64,000 nt of DNA from positions 1,302,001 to 1,366,000 of the forward strand of contig NZ_JABEKS010000001.1 in assembly GCF_012985205.1 (NCBI RefSeq). The letters are read 5' to 3'. The stretch is from Planctomonas sp. JC2975. GTDB taxonomy: Bacteria; Actinomycetota; Actinomycetes; Actinomycetales; Microbacteriaceae. Shown here piece by piece: positions 8,678 through 17,900 of this stretch. The stretch's first letter is position 1. Each line of letters begins with the position of its first letter. A program made the position numbers and the translations under genes. The notes beneath the pieces were generated by a model. It made no database searches, was not told where the DNA came from, and saw only the letters and a list, made by a program, of their open reading frames with translations.

Positions 8678-9508
8678 TCAGCCGACCTGAAGCGGATGTC
8701 CGCCGCGCCGGCCTTCTTCTGCCTTGTCGAGCGCGGCGATGGCGTCGAGGTCGGCGGGCGTGAGCTCGAAGTCGAAGATGTCGAGGTTCTCGACCATCCG
8801 CTCGCGGTGATTCGACTTGGGGATGGCGATGTTCCCGTCATGCATGTGCCAGCGCAGCACGACCTGCGCGACCGTCTTGCCGTGCGCATCCGCAATGCGT
8901 CTCAGTTCGGGCGCCTCGCTCAACGAGCCACCCCCGAGCGGATACCACGCCTCGGTCGCGATGCCGTGCTCGGCATGGAACGCCTTGAGCTCGCGCTGCT
9001 GGAAGTCGACGTGCAGCTCCACCTGGTTCACCGCCGGGACGACGCCCGTCTCGGCGATGATGCGTTCGAGGTGCTCGATCCGGAAGTTCGAGACGCCGAT
9101 GGAGCGGGCCCGGCCGCTCTCGGCGATCGCGATGAGTGTCTTCCACACGCTCGGATAGATGTCCTTGGCCGGCACGGGCCAGTGGATCAGATACAGGTCG
9201 ACGGCGTCGAGGCCCAGCGCATCGAGGCTGGCCTGGAATGCGTCATCCGGGTGTTCCTGGTCGCCGTTGGCGAGCTTCGTGGTGATCCAGAGGTCGTCGC
9301 GGTCGATGCCTGACGCGCGCACCGCATCGCCGACGCCCGCCTCGTTCCGGTAGCCGGCTGCCGTATCGATGTGGCGGTAGCCGACCTCGAGCGCGGTTCC
9401 GGCGATCTCCGCCGTGCGATCGGGATCCACGCGGAACACGCCGAACCCGAGCTGCGGGATGGCGGTGCCGTTGTTCAGGGTGATGGTGGGAACGTTCGTC
9501 TCCGACAT
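8678..9508 (-). CDS. Aldo/keto reductase, 2,5-diketogluconate reductase type, 276 aa
   Basis: Aldo/keto reductase of the AKR5-like class (2,5-diketo-D-gluconate reductases). Tetrad: Asp48 and Tyr53 (HIDTAAGY), Lys78 (WITTKLA), His109 (LYLIHWP). The C-terminal [23 protein letters not shown] is the NADPH-binding segment typical of this class. I start at ATG 9508, which aligns with family N-termini ([18 protein letters not shown]) and lies 7 nt after TAGCGT (9516-9521); an in-frame ATG 36 nt upstream has no such signal. It lies between the phosphotransferase and the ArsR-type gene, 32 nt from the latter's stop, all on the minus strand. Confidence 0.92.
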   Translation of the reverse strand: MSETNVPTITLNNGTAIPQLGFGVFRVDPDRTAEIAGTALEVGYRHIDTAAGYRNEAGVGDAVRASGIDRDDLWITTKLANGDQEHPDDAFQASLDALGLDAVDLYLIHWPVPAKDIYPSVWKTLIAIAESGRARSIGVSNFRIEHLERIIAETGVVPAVNQVELHVDFQQRELKAFHAEHGIATEAWYPLGGGSLSEAPELRRIADAHGKTVAQVVLRWHMHDGNIAIPKSNHRERMVENLDIFDFELTPADLDAIAALDKAEEGRRGGHPLQVG

Positions 9509-9540
9509 GGGTGCAACGCTACCGAGCGTGCCGGGAACGT

Positions 9541-10227
9541 TCACGCCTGCCGGTCGGACGGCTCGTCGACAGAGGCACGTGGTTCGGCCGATGGCACGGC
9601 ATCCGTCGGACGAGGGTTGCCGACGAACGCTGCGGTGAAATGGAAGACGCGATCCGGGTCGTCCTGGCTCTCCGAGAGCCGGTCGATCCCGTGCTGTCGC
9701 CAGCGCTCCATCACCTGGATCACCTCCTCCGCCATTCGCCGGGACTCGTCTCTGGTGAGCATCGCTGCGCCGAGATAGATCGCGCGGGTCGTGTTCGGCT
9801 CCTGCGGAATGCTCTCGTCGAGCATCCCGCGCAACCAGTCGAGCCGCTCGGCCGCGAACGGATCAGCGGCGATGGCGCCGCCGCCCGCGGCTTCGCCCGG
9901 CAGGTTCAGGCCTCCGGGATGGGTCATCCGCCACACTCTGTCGCGCGCGTCCCTGGCATGCTCTGGCGACTCCTCGATCAGTCCAGCCTTGGCCAGGACA
10001 CGAAGGTGGAAGCTCAGCGAGTTCGCCGGTTCGCCGATGATGTCCGCAAGGTCGGCTGCTCTGGCGTGACCGCGCGCTCCCAGCTCCCACATGATCCGCT
10101 GCCGCATGGGATGCGTCAGCGCTCGCAGCATGACGGGGTCGGTCACGGTGAACGACTGCAGCAGGCCGACCTCGTCCTGGCCGGTCTCCGTCTCGGCACT
10201 CGACCCGGTCTCTTGCGGTGCGTTCAC
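9541..10227 (-). CDS. ArsR-type winged-helix transcriptional regulator, 228 aa
   Basis: A DNA-binding repressor of the ArsR superfamily with an extended C-terminus. The winged helix lies at about residues 30-100 (LRALTHPMRQRIMWELGARGHARAADLADIIGEPANSLSFHLRVLAKAGLIEE). The remaining 120 residues are a helical region with no metal-binding cysteines, so it is not a classical metal sensor. The start is GTG 10227. It is divergent from an MFS transporter gene, with 94 nt between them that carry four in-register 14-bp repeats containing TTGCGCAA palindromes; I infer that these are its operators and that it represses the transporter and perhaps itself. Drug- or metabolite-responsive control is likely; the ligand is unknown. 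Confidence 0.9.
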   Translation of the reverse strand: MNAPQETGSSAETETGQDEVGLLQSFTVTDPVMLRALTHPMRQRIMWELGARGHARAADLADIIGEPANSLSFHLRVLAKAGLIEESPEHARDARDRVWRMTHPGGLNLPGEAAGGGAIAADPFAAERLDWLRGMLDESIPQEPNTTRAIYLGAAMLTRDESRRMAEEVIQVMERWRQHGIDRLSESQDDPDRVFHFTAAFVGNPRPTDAVPSAEPRASVDEPSDRQA

Positions 10228-10258
10228 GCTGGGATCCTCATATGTCCGAGTCTAGCCG

Positions 10259-10314
10259 TTCTGCAAATCCCATTGCGCAATAGTCCTTGCGCAATACTTC
10301 TTGTGCATCTAGAG
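10259..10314. promoter_or_regulatory. Operator array: four tandem 14-bp repeats
   Basis: Four units start at 10259, 10273, 10287 and 10301. Each begins with a palindromic or near-palindromic octamer: TTCTGCAA, TTGCGCAA, TTGCGCAA, TTGTGCAT. The two central octamers are perfect palindromes. The array lies between the divergent ArsR-type and MFS genes and covers the MFS promoter, so it is a probable multi-site repressor operator. Confidence 0.75.
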
Positions 10315-10315
10315 T
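10287..10315 (+). promoter_or_regulatory. Leaderless promoter of the MFS transporter
   Basis: TTGCGC (10287-10292), 17-bp spacer, TAGAGT (10310-10315), then 6 nt to ATG 10322. The -35 element is itself the third operator repeat, so repressor binding would exclude RNA polymerase. Confidence 0.65.
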
Positions 10316-10321
10316 GGCCAC

Positions 10322-11695
10322 ATGCCCAGAACCCGACGGATGCCGACGGCCACCGACACGACCATGAAGGTCGACATCGGCAGCAGTACGGATGTCCCAG
10401 AGACGACAGACACGGCTCCGACTGCCCTCCCGGCCGATAGCGCGGCTGTTCGCCACGGAGCGACCCTGTGGGGCAACGCCCCCTACCTGCTGTTGATGAC
10501 CGGCAAGACCGGCCAGCTCGTCGGAGCGGGCGTCGCCGCGTTCGCCGTGCCGCTCGTCGCATTCGCGGTGACCGGCTCCGTGTTCCTGGCCGGAGTCATC
10601 ACGGCCGTGGCCGAGGTCGGTGTGCTGGTCGTCACCCTTCCAGCCGGCATGATCGCCGACCGCGTCGATCGTCGCCGGCTGATCATCGTCTGCTCGGCGA
10701 TCGGCATCGCACTCTGGGCGTCTCTCGCGATCACGGACGCCGCCGGCGCGCTCGGCGGGTGGCAGCTCGCGGCCACGCTCGCCGCGGCTTCGGCGGTAGC
10801 GGCGTTCTACGGGCCGGCCGAGACCGCGTCGATCCGTTTCGTGGTCCGGCCAGAACAGCTGGGATCGGCCATGGCGGCCATGCAGGGTCGCAGCGCGGCA
10901 GCGTCTCTCGCAGCGGCACCGCTCGGCGGTCTGCTCTACGGGCTCTCGCGCGCGCTGCCGTTCGTGGCCGGCATCCTCGGCTACCTGGTGGCCGGCATCA
11001 CCGCGCTCGCCGTCCGCGCTCCACTGAACGACCCGCCTTCTTCCGAGCAGGCGAGCGGTGCGGGATCGATCGCCGAAGGCATCCGCTTCGTGCTCGGCGT
11101 GCCGTTCCTGCGGCTGGGCGTCGTGGTGTTCGCCGCGATCAACCTGGCTTTCGACGGCGTCGTCGTTGGGGTGAACCTGCACCTCGTGGCCGCGCACACT
11201 GCACCGCTCGCCATCGCAATGGTCGACGTGGCCGTCGGCATCACGATGATCGCGGGGTCGGTGCTGGCGCCGACGCTCGTGAAGCGGTTCCCGACCGGAT
11301 GGCTCGCCGTGGCGTGCCTGATCCCGTCAGGACTCGGGGCGGTCGGCATGGCCGTCACCGACGACTACGCGGGCTACATCGTGTGGTCGTGCGTGATGAC
11401 CGCGTTCATCCCCACGGTCAACGCGGGCCTCCTGGGCTACGCCGCCGCGATCACGCCGCTCTCCCTCCAGGCTCGGATGAGCTCGGTCGTCATGATCTCG
11501 TCCCTCGCCGTCGCCCCGATCGCTCCGGTGATCGCGGGCTGGGCGTTGCCGACGCTCGGCGTGCCGTTCACGCTCGGTGCGTTCGGCGCGCTGCTCCTCG
11601 CCAGCACCGTCGCCCTCGGCGTCGCGCGTTCCGTTCGTCGCATCGGACGCCCTGGCACCTGGGAGTCCGACGCACTCACCGCAGCCGCCGGTTGA
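10322..11695 (+). CDS. MFS transporter, 457 aa
   Basis: Major facilitator superfamily transporter, inner membrane, about 12 helices starting near residue 50 (WGNAPYLLLMTGKTGQLVGAG). The loop 2-3 motif appears as GMIADRVDRRRLII (about 100-115), as in the DHA/enterobactin-exporter-like group, so efflux is more likely than uptake. The first 45 residues are polar and poorly conserved-looking, so translation could begin at an internal Met. However, the promoter predicts transcription starting exactly at ATG 10322, which supports the long form. The adjacent divergent ArsR-type regulator and shared operator array indicate ligand-controlled expression. Substrate unknown. Confidence 0.9.
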   Translation: MPRTRRMPTATDTTMKVDIGSSTDVPETTDTAPTALPADSAAVRHGATLWGNAPYLLLMTGKTGQLVGAGVAAFAVPLVAFAVTGSVFLAGVITAVAEVGVLVVTLPAGMIADRVDRRRLIIVCSAIGIALWASLAITDAAGALGGWQLAATLAAASAVAAFYGPAETASIRFVVRPEQLGSAMAAMQGRSAAASLAAAPLGGLLYGLSRALPFVAGILGYLVAGITALAVRAPLNDPPSSEQASGAGSIAEGIRFVLGVPFLRLGVVVFAAINLAFDGVVVGVNLHLVAAHTAPLAIAMVDVAVGITMIAGSVLAPTLVKRFPTGWLAVACLIPSGLGAVGMAVTDDYAGYIVWSCVMTAFIPTVNAGLLGYAAAITPLSLQARMSSVVMISSLAVAPIAPVIAGWALPTLGVPFTLGAFGALLLASTVALGVARSVRRIGRPGTWESDALTAAAG

Positions 11696-11821
11696 GCCTG
11701 CGGCGGGCCACCGGTTCCGGCGCATCACATCGCGTCTGCGACGTGACGGCCGCACGTGCTGGGGAGCGAAACCAGCATGCAGCACCCGGAGTTCGACGGA
11801 CTCGCGCGGCGGTATTGCGGG

Positions 11822-13429
11822 CTACACGTCGTAGACGCGGATGAGCTCGCGCTTCAGCACCTTGCCGCTCGGGCCGAGGGGCAACGTCTCCACGATCACC
11901 AGGCGTCGCGGGAACTTGTAGGCCGCGACCCGCTCCTTCGCGTGCTCGATGAGTTCCTCCGGCGTCGCCGTCGCACCGGGCATGAGCGTGACGGCCGCCA
12001 TGATCTCCTGTCCGTGGGTTTCGTGCGAGACCCCGAACACCGCCACCATCGAGACGGCCGGATGCGCGGACAGCACCTCCTCCACCTCACGCGGGTAGAC
12101 GTTGTAGCCGTTGCGCACGATCATGTCCTTCTTGCGGTCGACGATCGTCACGTAGTCGTCGTCGCTCTTGGTGCCGAGGTCGCCCGTGCGGAACCATCCG
12201 TCGATCACCGCTTCCGCCGTCGCCTCCGGAAGGTGCAGGTATCCCTTCATGAGGTTGTGTCCGCGCACCACGATCTCGCCGAGCTCGCCCCGCGGGAGCA
12301 GTGCGATGCGGTCGTCGACATCCGCGTCTGCGATCTCGACCTCGACGCCCCAGAGCGGCTGGCCGACGGTGCCGGCGCGGGTCGGCTTGCCGACCACGTT
12401 GAACGTCGCGACCGGGGAGGTCTCGGTGAGGCCGTATCCCTCGTGGATGTTCACGCCGTACACCTCCTCGAAGCGCTCGATGACCGCAAGCGGCAGTGCC
12501 GAGCCTCCCGAGAGGCCGTATTTCAGCGGCGGACGTTCCGGATTCGCCTTCGCCGCCTCCAGCAGTGCGATGTACATGGTCGGGACGCCGGTCATGATCG
12601 TGCACTTGTGCTTGTTCAGCAGTTCGAGTGCCGTCGCACCGTCGAACTTCGGCACGAGCACGACCGTGGCGCCTGCGCGGAAGCCCACGTTCATGACGCA
12701 CACCTGGCCGAAGGTGTGGAAGAGCGGGAGGCAGCCGAGCACCCTGTCGTCCGCACCCAGGTCGAACGCGTCGGTGAGGAGCGAGCTGGTCTGCTCGACG
12801 ATGGCGAAGTGGCATCCCTCGGCACCCTTCGGCTTGCCGGTGGTGCCGCTGGTGTAGAGGATCGTCGCGGTGTCGAACGGGTTCATCGGCTCGTACCCGT
12901 CGACGGGCTGGGCCGCGGACGCCTCGTCCTCCAGCCGCGGGAACGGCAGGGATTCCTTCATCTCGTCGGGCACCAGCACGCTGAGCACGTCGATGCCGGC
13001 CTGTGCCGCGCCCTTCGCTCCCTCGCCGAGCAGCGGCGCCGCGCAGATCAGTGCGCTCGCGCCGGAGTCCTCGAGGACGTAGGCGATCTCATCCGCCTTC
13101 AGAAGAGCGTGCACGGGAACGACGACGCCGCCGAGCGCGAGGATCGCGAAGTACACGCGAGGAAAGTCCGGGACGTTCGGGATGAGCACCGCGACCGGCG
13201 TCCCGCGACTGACACCGCGGGCCTTGAGGGCGCCGGCGTAGCGCCGCGTCTCCCACCACAGCTGGGCGTAGGTGATCTCCTGGTCGCCGAAGATGACTGC
13301 GATCCGATCGGGATTCTGACGGGCCGCCTCGGTGAGGATCGAGGCGACCGAGATGGTCGCGAATCCGGTGGGCTGGGAACCCTGTCCATCGGAGGCGGAA
13401 ACGGGTTCGGCATTCAGGACGTCGGTCAT
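11822..13429 (-). CDS. AMP-forming acyl-CoA synthetase (long-chain fatty acid-CoA ligase type), 535 aa
   Basis: ANL-superfamily enzyme that would adenylate a carboxylic acid and transfer it to CoA. The phosphate loop is ILYTSGTTGKPKG (190-202), the adenine-binding YGLTETSP follows near 310-330, the hinge is GWFRTGDLG (about 405), and the C-terminal catalytic lysine lies in LGPSGKVLKREL (about 520-530). Length and motif order match FadD/4-coumarate-CoA-ligase-like members; chain length cannot be assigned. ATG 13429 follows AAGGAG. It stands alone on the minus strand, convergent with the MFS gene, with about 125 nt of featureless sequence downstream. Confidence 0.93.
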   Translation of the reverse strand: MTDVLNAEPVSASDGQGSQPTGFATISVASILTEAARQNPDRIAVIFGDQEITYAQLWWETRRYAGALKARGVSRGTPVAVLIPNVPDFPRVYFAILALGGVVVPVHALLKADEIAYVLEDSGASALICAAPLLGEGAKGAAQAGIDVLSVLVPDEMKESLPFPRLEDEASAAQPVDGYEPMNPFDTATILYTSGTTGKPKGAEGCHFAIVEQTSSLLTDAFDLGADDRVLGCLPLFHTFGQVCVMNVGFRAGATVVLVPKFDGATALELLNKHKCTIMTGVPTMYIALLEAAKANPERPPLKYGLSGGSALPLAVIERFEEVYGVNIHEGYGLTETSPVATFNVVGKPTRAGTVGQPLWGVEVEIADADVDDRIALLPRGELGEIVVRGHNLMKGYLHLPEATAEAVIDGWFRTGDLGTKSDDDYVTIVDRKKDMIVRNGYNVYPREVEEVLSAHPAVSMVAVFGVSHETHGQEIMAAVTLMPGATATPEELIEHAKERVAAYKFPRRLVIVETLPLGPSGKVLKRELIRVYDV

Positions 13430-13564
13430 GGCTGCTCCTTGTCGTCATTGACATGGAAAGTGGGTCGCCCGCCCAGGTCGGCGGTGTTGCAAGAAACCTA
13501 CACTCTGTCGCGCGCTCCGGACGCCCCCAGTCCCGCCGACATTTCACCCCCACCCCACGGCTGC

Positions 13565-13639
13565 GAAAGCAGCAGGATCAGCTGTCGTGCATGCAGAACA
13601 GCAGGATCACTGCTGTTTCCAACGACAGCTGCTGTTTTC
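13565..13639 (-). terminator. Nested inverted-repeat structure downstream of azlCD
   Basis: Outer perfect 10-bp inverted repeat (13579-13588 with 13622-13631) encloses an inner perfect 8-bp hairpin (13597-13604 with 13610-13617, loop GATCA). A further imperfect arm (GAAAGCAG near 13565 with CTGTTTTC near 13632) extends it. AGCAGGATCA recurs on the left side of both stems. It begins 35 nt past the azlD stop, so termination is the simplest role; a structured RNA is an alternative. Confidence 0.55.
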
Positions 13640-13673
13640 GGCACGGCTTGCCGCGACCGCCGCATCGGCGCGT

Positions 13674-13985
13674 TCATGGCAGGCCCGCGAGGCGCAGGAG
13701 CGCGGCGGCCGCCGCTCCGACGATGACCACCACGAGGAACGGCGCCTTGAACAGCAGGGCGATCAGCGCTGCGACGAGCGATCCGATCCTCGAGTCGAAG
13801 GCCAGCTGCTGTCCTGACGCCAGCGTGTTGATCACGGTGAGGGATGCCAGCAGACCGATCGTGAGCGTGCCTGCGATGCGAGTCATCCGCTTGTTCTTCA
13901 GCCATGCTGCCGGCACGAGGTAGCCGATGAGCTTCGTGAGGTACGCGACAATGCCCGCCGCGAGGATGTAGAGCCAGGTGGTCAC
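13674..13985 (-). CDS. azlD: AzlD-family small membrane subunit, branched-chain amino acid export
   Basis: A 103-residue hydrophobic protein with three to four membrane helices (WLYILAAGIVAYLTKLIGYLVP; IAGTLTIGLLASLTVINTLASGQ; IGSLVAALIALLFKAPFLVVVIVGAAAAALLRLAG), the expected size and layout for AzlD. With AzlC it forms a two-component exporter of branched-chain amino acids or analogues (known for BrnFE/AzlCD). Its ATG overlaps the azlC TGA by 4 nt (ATGA, 13982-13985), indicating coupled translation and fixed stoichiometry. A nested hairpin structure lies downstream. Confidence 0.9.
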   Translation of the reverse strand: MTTWLYILAAGIVAYLTKLIGYLVPAAWLKNKRMTRIAGTLTIGLLASLTVINTLASGQQLAFDSRIGSLVAALIALLFKAPFLVVVIVGAAAAALLRLAGLP

Positions 13986-14716
13986 GGCATCCGCCCTTCT
14001 TCTGCTGGATCCACGAAGTCGGGCTCGAGTCCCTCATCGGCCGAGCCGACACCGAGGAAACCCCACACCGCAGCGACCACGGCAGCCACCAGCACGGGGA
14101 TCCCCGGCGGCACGAACGGAATGACGACCACCGTCACGACGGCACAGGCCACGGCGATGGCGACCGGCTCCCGCGCCTTGAGCCGCGGCCAGAGCAAGCC
14201 GAGGAACGCGGCGACGGCGGCACCGTCGAGGCCCCATGCCTTGGGATCGCCGATGGCGTTGCCGAGCAACGAGCCGACGGCGGTGAACACATTCCACAAC
14301 AGGAATATGCCGATCCCAGTGACCCAGAATGCGCGTTTCTGCTCCGCCGGATCCGTCTGCGCGCTGGCCGTTGCCATCGACTCGTCGATCGTGACGTGGG
14401 CGGCGCCCAGGCGCAGCAATCCTCGTGGCTGCAGCAGCGCGTTCAGCTGCATGCCGTAGACGGCATTGCGGATGCCGAGCAGGGCGGCCGACCCGAGCGC
14501 AGCGCCTCCCCCTCCGCCGCCGGCGAGAACGCCGATGAACGCGAACTGCGAGCCACCGGAGAACAGCAGCAGGCTGAGCACCTGGGTCTGCCAGAAGTCC
14601 AGGCCGGATGCCACTCCCAGCGCGCCGAACGACACGCCGTAGAGCCCGGTGGCGACGGCGACGGATGCTCCGGTGCGCGCCGCTGGAGAGCGCCAGAGCG
14701 AGTGCCAGAGTTTCAC
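13982..14716 (-). CDS. azlC: AzlC-family branched-chain amino acid exporter subunit, 244 aa
   Basis: Large subunit of the AzlCD/BrnFE-type exporter. The family hallmark is near residues 18-60: SVAVATGLYGVSFGALGVASG followed by LLLFSGGSQFAFIGVLAGG. LGIRNAVYGMQLNALL and the conserved DESMATA (about 110-120, AAHVTIDESMATASAQ) follow, with membrane helices up to about residue 225 and an acidic cytoplasmic tail. The start is GTG 14716. The preceding minus-strand sequence has only a weak -10-like GACTGT, so the promoter is uncertain. It is divergent from hrpA with about 210 nt between. An Lrp-type regulator often accompanies this pair but none is present here. Confidence 0.92.
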   Translation of the reverse strand: MKLWHSLWRSPAARTGASVAVATGLYGVSFGALGVASGLDFWQTQVLSLLLFSGGSQFAFIGVLAGGGGGGAALGSAALLGIRNAVYGMQLNALLQPRGLLRLGAAHVTIDESMATASAQTDPAEQKRAFWVTGIGIFLLWNVFTAVGSLLGNAIGDPKAWGLDGAAVAAFLGLLWPRLKAREPVAIAVACAVVTVVVIPFVPPGIPVLVAAVVAAVWGFLGVGSADEGLEPDFVDPAEEGRMP

Positions 14717-14930
14717 GCGGACAGTCTGCCAGTGCGCACTCCGTCGCCCGGACTCGGCGCTTCTCGTCGAGCCTTCCGCACACGCCCGACACCCAGCTCG
14801 GGCTCACGCCCTCGAGAGCGTGACCCGCTCGGCGACTCGGCGGCCACGACGGCAGAGCGGCTCCCAGCCACGCACCGACCCGATCGCGCACGCCCGGCGG
14901 GGACGCCCACACGAATAGAATGGAGGGCTC

Positions 14931-17900
14931 ATGTCTTCCGTGCCGCCCGCCGAATCGTCCCCGACCGCCGTTGCGGGCATCCCCGTCATCTATTTCCCAC
15001 CCGAGCTGCCCGTCTCAGAGCGCCGGGAGGAGATCGCGCGCGCCATCGAGGCGAACCAGGTCGTGATCGTCGCGGGAGAGACCGGATCCGGCAAGACCAC
15101 CCAGCTGCCGAAGATCTGCCTCCAGCTGGGGCGCGAGTCCATCGGGCACACCCAGCCCCGCCGCATCGCGGCGAGGGCGATCGCCGAGCGCGTCGCCGAA
15201 GAGCTCGGAGACGAGGTCGGAGGCCTGGTCGGCTACAAGGTGCGGTTCACCGACGAGGTGTCGAAGGCGACACGCATCAAGGTGATGACCGACGGCATCC
15301 TGCTCAACGAGATACACCGCGACCGCGACCTGACCGCGTACGACACGATCATCATCGACGAGGCGCACGAACGCAGCCTCACGATCGACTTCCTGCTCGG
15401 CTACCTGAAGCGGCTGCTGCCCAGGCGCCCCGACCTCAAGGTCATCGTCACCAGCGCGACCATCGACCCGGAGAGCTTCGCGAAGCACTTCGCGGATGCC
15501 GCAGGCAACCCGGCGCCGGTGATCGAGGTCTCCGGACGCACCTATCCCGTCGAGGTGCGGTACCGACCGCTCGTCGCGGACGACGAGGGCGATGACGACG
15601 ATGTGGACGCGACGCCCTCCGTCGACAGGGACTATCTGACCGGCATCACGGATGCCCTTGACGAGCTCGGCCGCGAGAAGGCGGGCGACGTGCTCGTGTT
15701 CCTCTCCGGCGAGACCGAGATCCGGGATGCGGAAGACGCGATCCGCGGACACCTCACGCGCCGCGGCGACGCGGCAACGACCCAGGTGCTGCCGCTGTAC
15801 GGACGCCTGTCGTCCGCGGATCAGCATCGCGTGTTCGGGCCGGTGCCCGCCGGGATCCGCCGCCGTGTCGTGCTGTCGACGAACGTCGCGGAGACGAGCC
15901 TGACCGTGCCGGGCATCCGCTACGTGATCGACGCCGGAACGGCGCGCATCTCGCGGTACTCGACAAGGGCGAAGGTGCAGCGACTGCCGATCGAGGCCAT
16001 CTCGCAGGCGTCGGCGAAGCAGCGCTCAGGGCGCTCGGGCCGCACGAGCGACGGTATCGCGATACGGCTGTATTCCGAAGAGGACTACGAGAAGCGGCCG
16101 GAGTTCACGGAGCCGGAGATCCTGCGCACGAACCTCGCCGCCGTCATCCTGCAGATGATCTCGCTCGGGCTCGGTGACATCGAGGCCTTCCCATTCCTCA
16201 CCCCTCCTGATTCGCGCGGTGTCAAGGACGGCCTCGACCTGCTCGCGGAGCTGAACGCAACGCACCGTACGGAGCACGCCCCCGACAGCGGGTCGACGGC
16301 GAGCATCAGGTTGACGAAGACGGGGCGCACCCTCGCCCGCTTGCCCATCGACCCCCGCTTCGGACGGATGCTCGTCGAGGCCGGCCGACAGGGCGTCGTT
16401 CGCGAGGTAATGGTCATCGTCGCGGGGCTGACCATCCAGGACCCTCGGGAGCGTCCTCTCGAGCGCAGGGCGCAGGCGGATCAGCAGCACGCCAGGTTCA
16501 CGGATCCGACCAGCGACTTCCTCACCCTGCTGAACCTCTGGAACCATCTGGAGGACAAGCAGAGGGAGCTCGGATCCAGCGCGTTCCGCCGCCTCTGCAA
16601 AGCGGAGTACCTCAACTACCTGCGCATCCGCGAATGGCAGGACCTGTACCGGCAGCTTCGCCGCACGGCGAAGCCGTTGGGCCTGGCACCTGGGGACCCG
16701 AAGGTCGACGGCGACGGCATCCACCGGTCGCTGCTCTCGGGGTTGCTCTCGCACATCGGACTCCGCGACGCCCAGAAGAAGGACTACGTCGGCGCCCGCA
16801 ACCAGCGCTTCCTGGTCTTCCCGGGATCCGTTCTGGCGAAGAAGCAGCCGCAGGCCGTGATGAGCGCGGAGCTCGTGGAGACGAGCCGGCTGTTCGCCAG
16901 GATGAACGCGGCCATCGACCCGGCATGGGCGGAGCCGCTCGCGGGCGACCTGGTGCGCCGCAGCTACAGCGAACCGCACTGGGAGAAGCGACAGGGATCA
17001 GCCGTCGTCTACGAGAAGGTGACGCTGTTCGGCGTGCCGATCGTGCCACGGCGGCGAGCGCAGCTCAGTCGCATCGACGCTCCGCTCGCCCGCGAGCTGT
17101 TCATCCGGCACGCCCTCGTCGGCGGCGAATGGCCAGGCGACACCCGCGATCACGCGTTCGACTTCCAGCGTGCGAACGCCAGACTCCGCGCCGAGCTCGA
17201 GAAGGTGGAGGAGCGCACGAGACGGCGCGACATCCTGCTCGACGACGAGGCGATGGTGTCGTTCTTCGAGCGACGCATCCCGCAGGAGGTCACCGACACC
17301 CGCTCCTTCGAGGCCTGGTGGCGACAGGAACGGCGCACCGATGGGCGCCTTCTCACCATGCGCCGCGAGGACCTCGTCGACGACGTCGATGAGGCGAAGG
17401 TCGACGAGAACGCCTTCCCGCCGGTCTGGCAACAGGGCGATCAGCGACTCGCGCTGAGCTACCGCTTCGAGCCAGGCGAGGCCGACGACGGAGTGACGGC
17501 GCAGGTGCCGCTCGCGCTGCTCCCCCGCCTGAGCCCCGTCGGATTCGACGCCCAGTTGCCCGGACTGCGCACGGAGCTGATCACCGCGTTGATCCGCACA
17601 TTGCCGAAGGCGTTGCGGCGCTCGGTCGTGCCCGCGGCCGACTGGGCGGCGCGCATCGCGGCCGAGCTTCCGACCGGAATCGGATCCGGCGCGGCCCAGG
17701 TCACCGCCGGAACAGGAACGGCGAAGTCCGCGCCCGAATCCGAGCCGTTCACGGCGATCCTGTCGCGCACCATCCGCCGTCTCACCGGAACGCCGGTGGA
17801 CCCGACCGACTTCGACGTCGAGCGCGTTCCGCCGCACCTGCGAGTGACGTTCCGCGTCGTCGACGAGCGCTCCAAGGTGGTCGCGGCGGGCAAGGATGTC

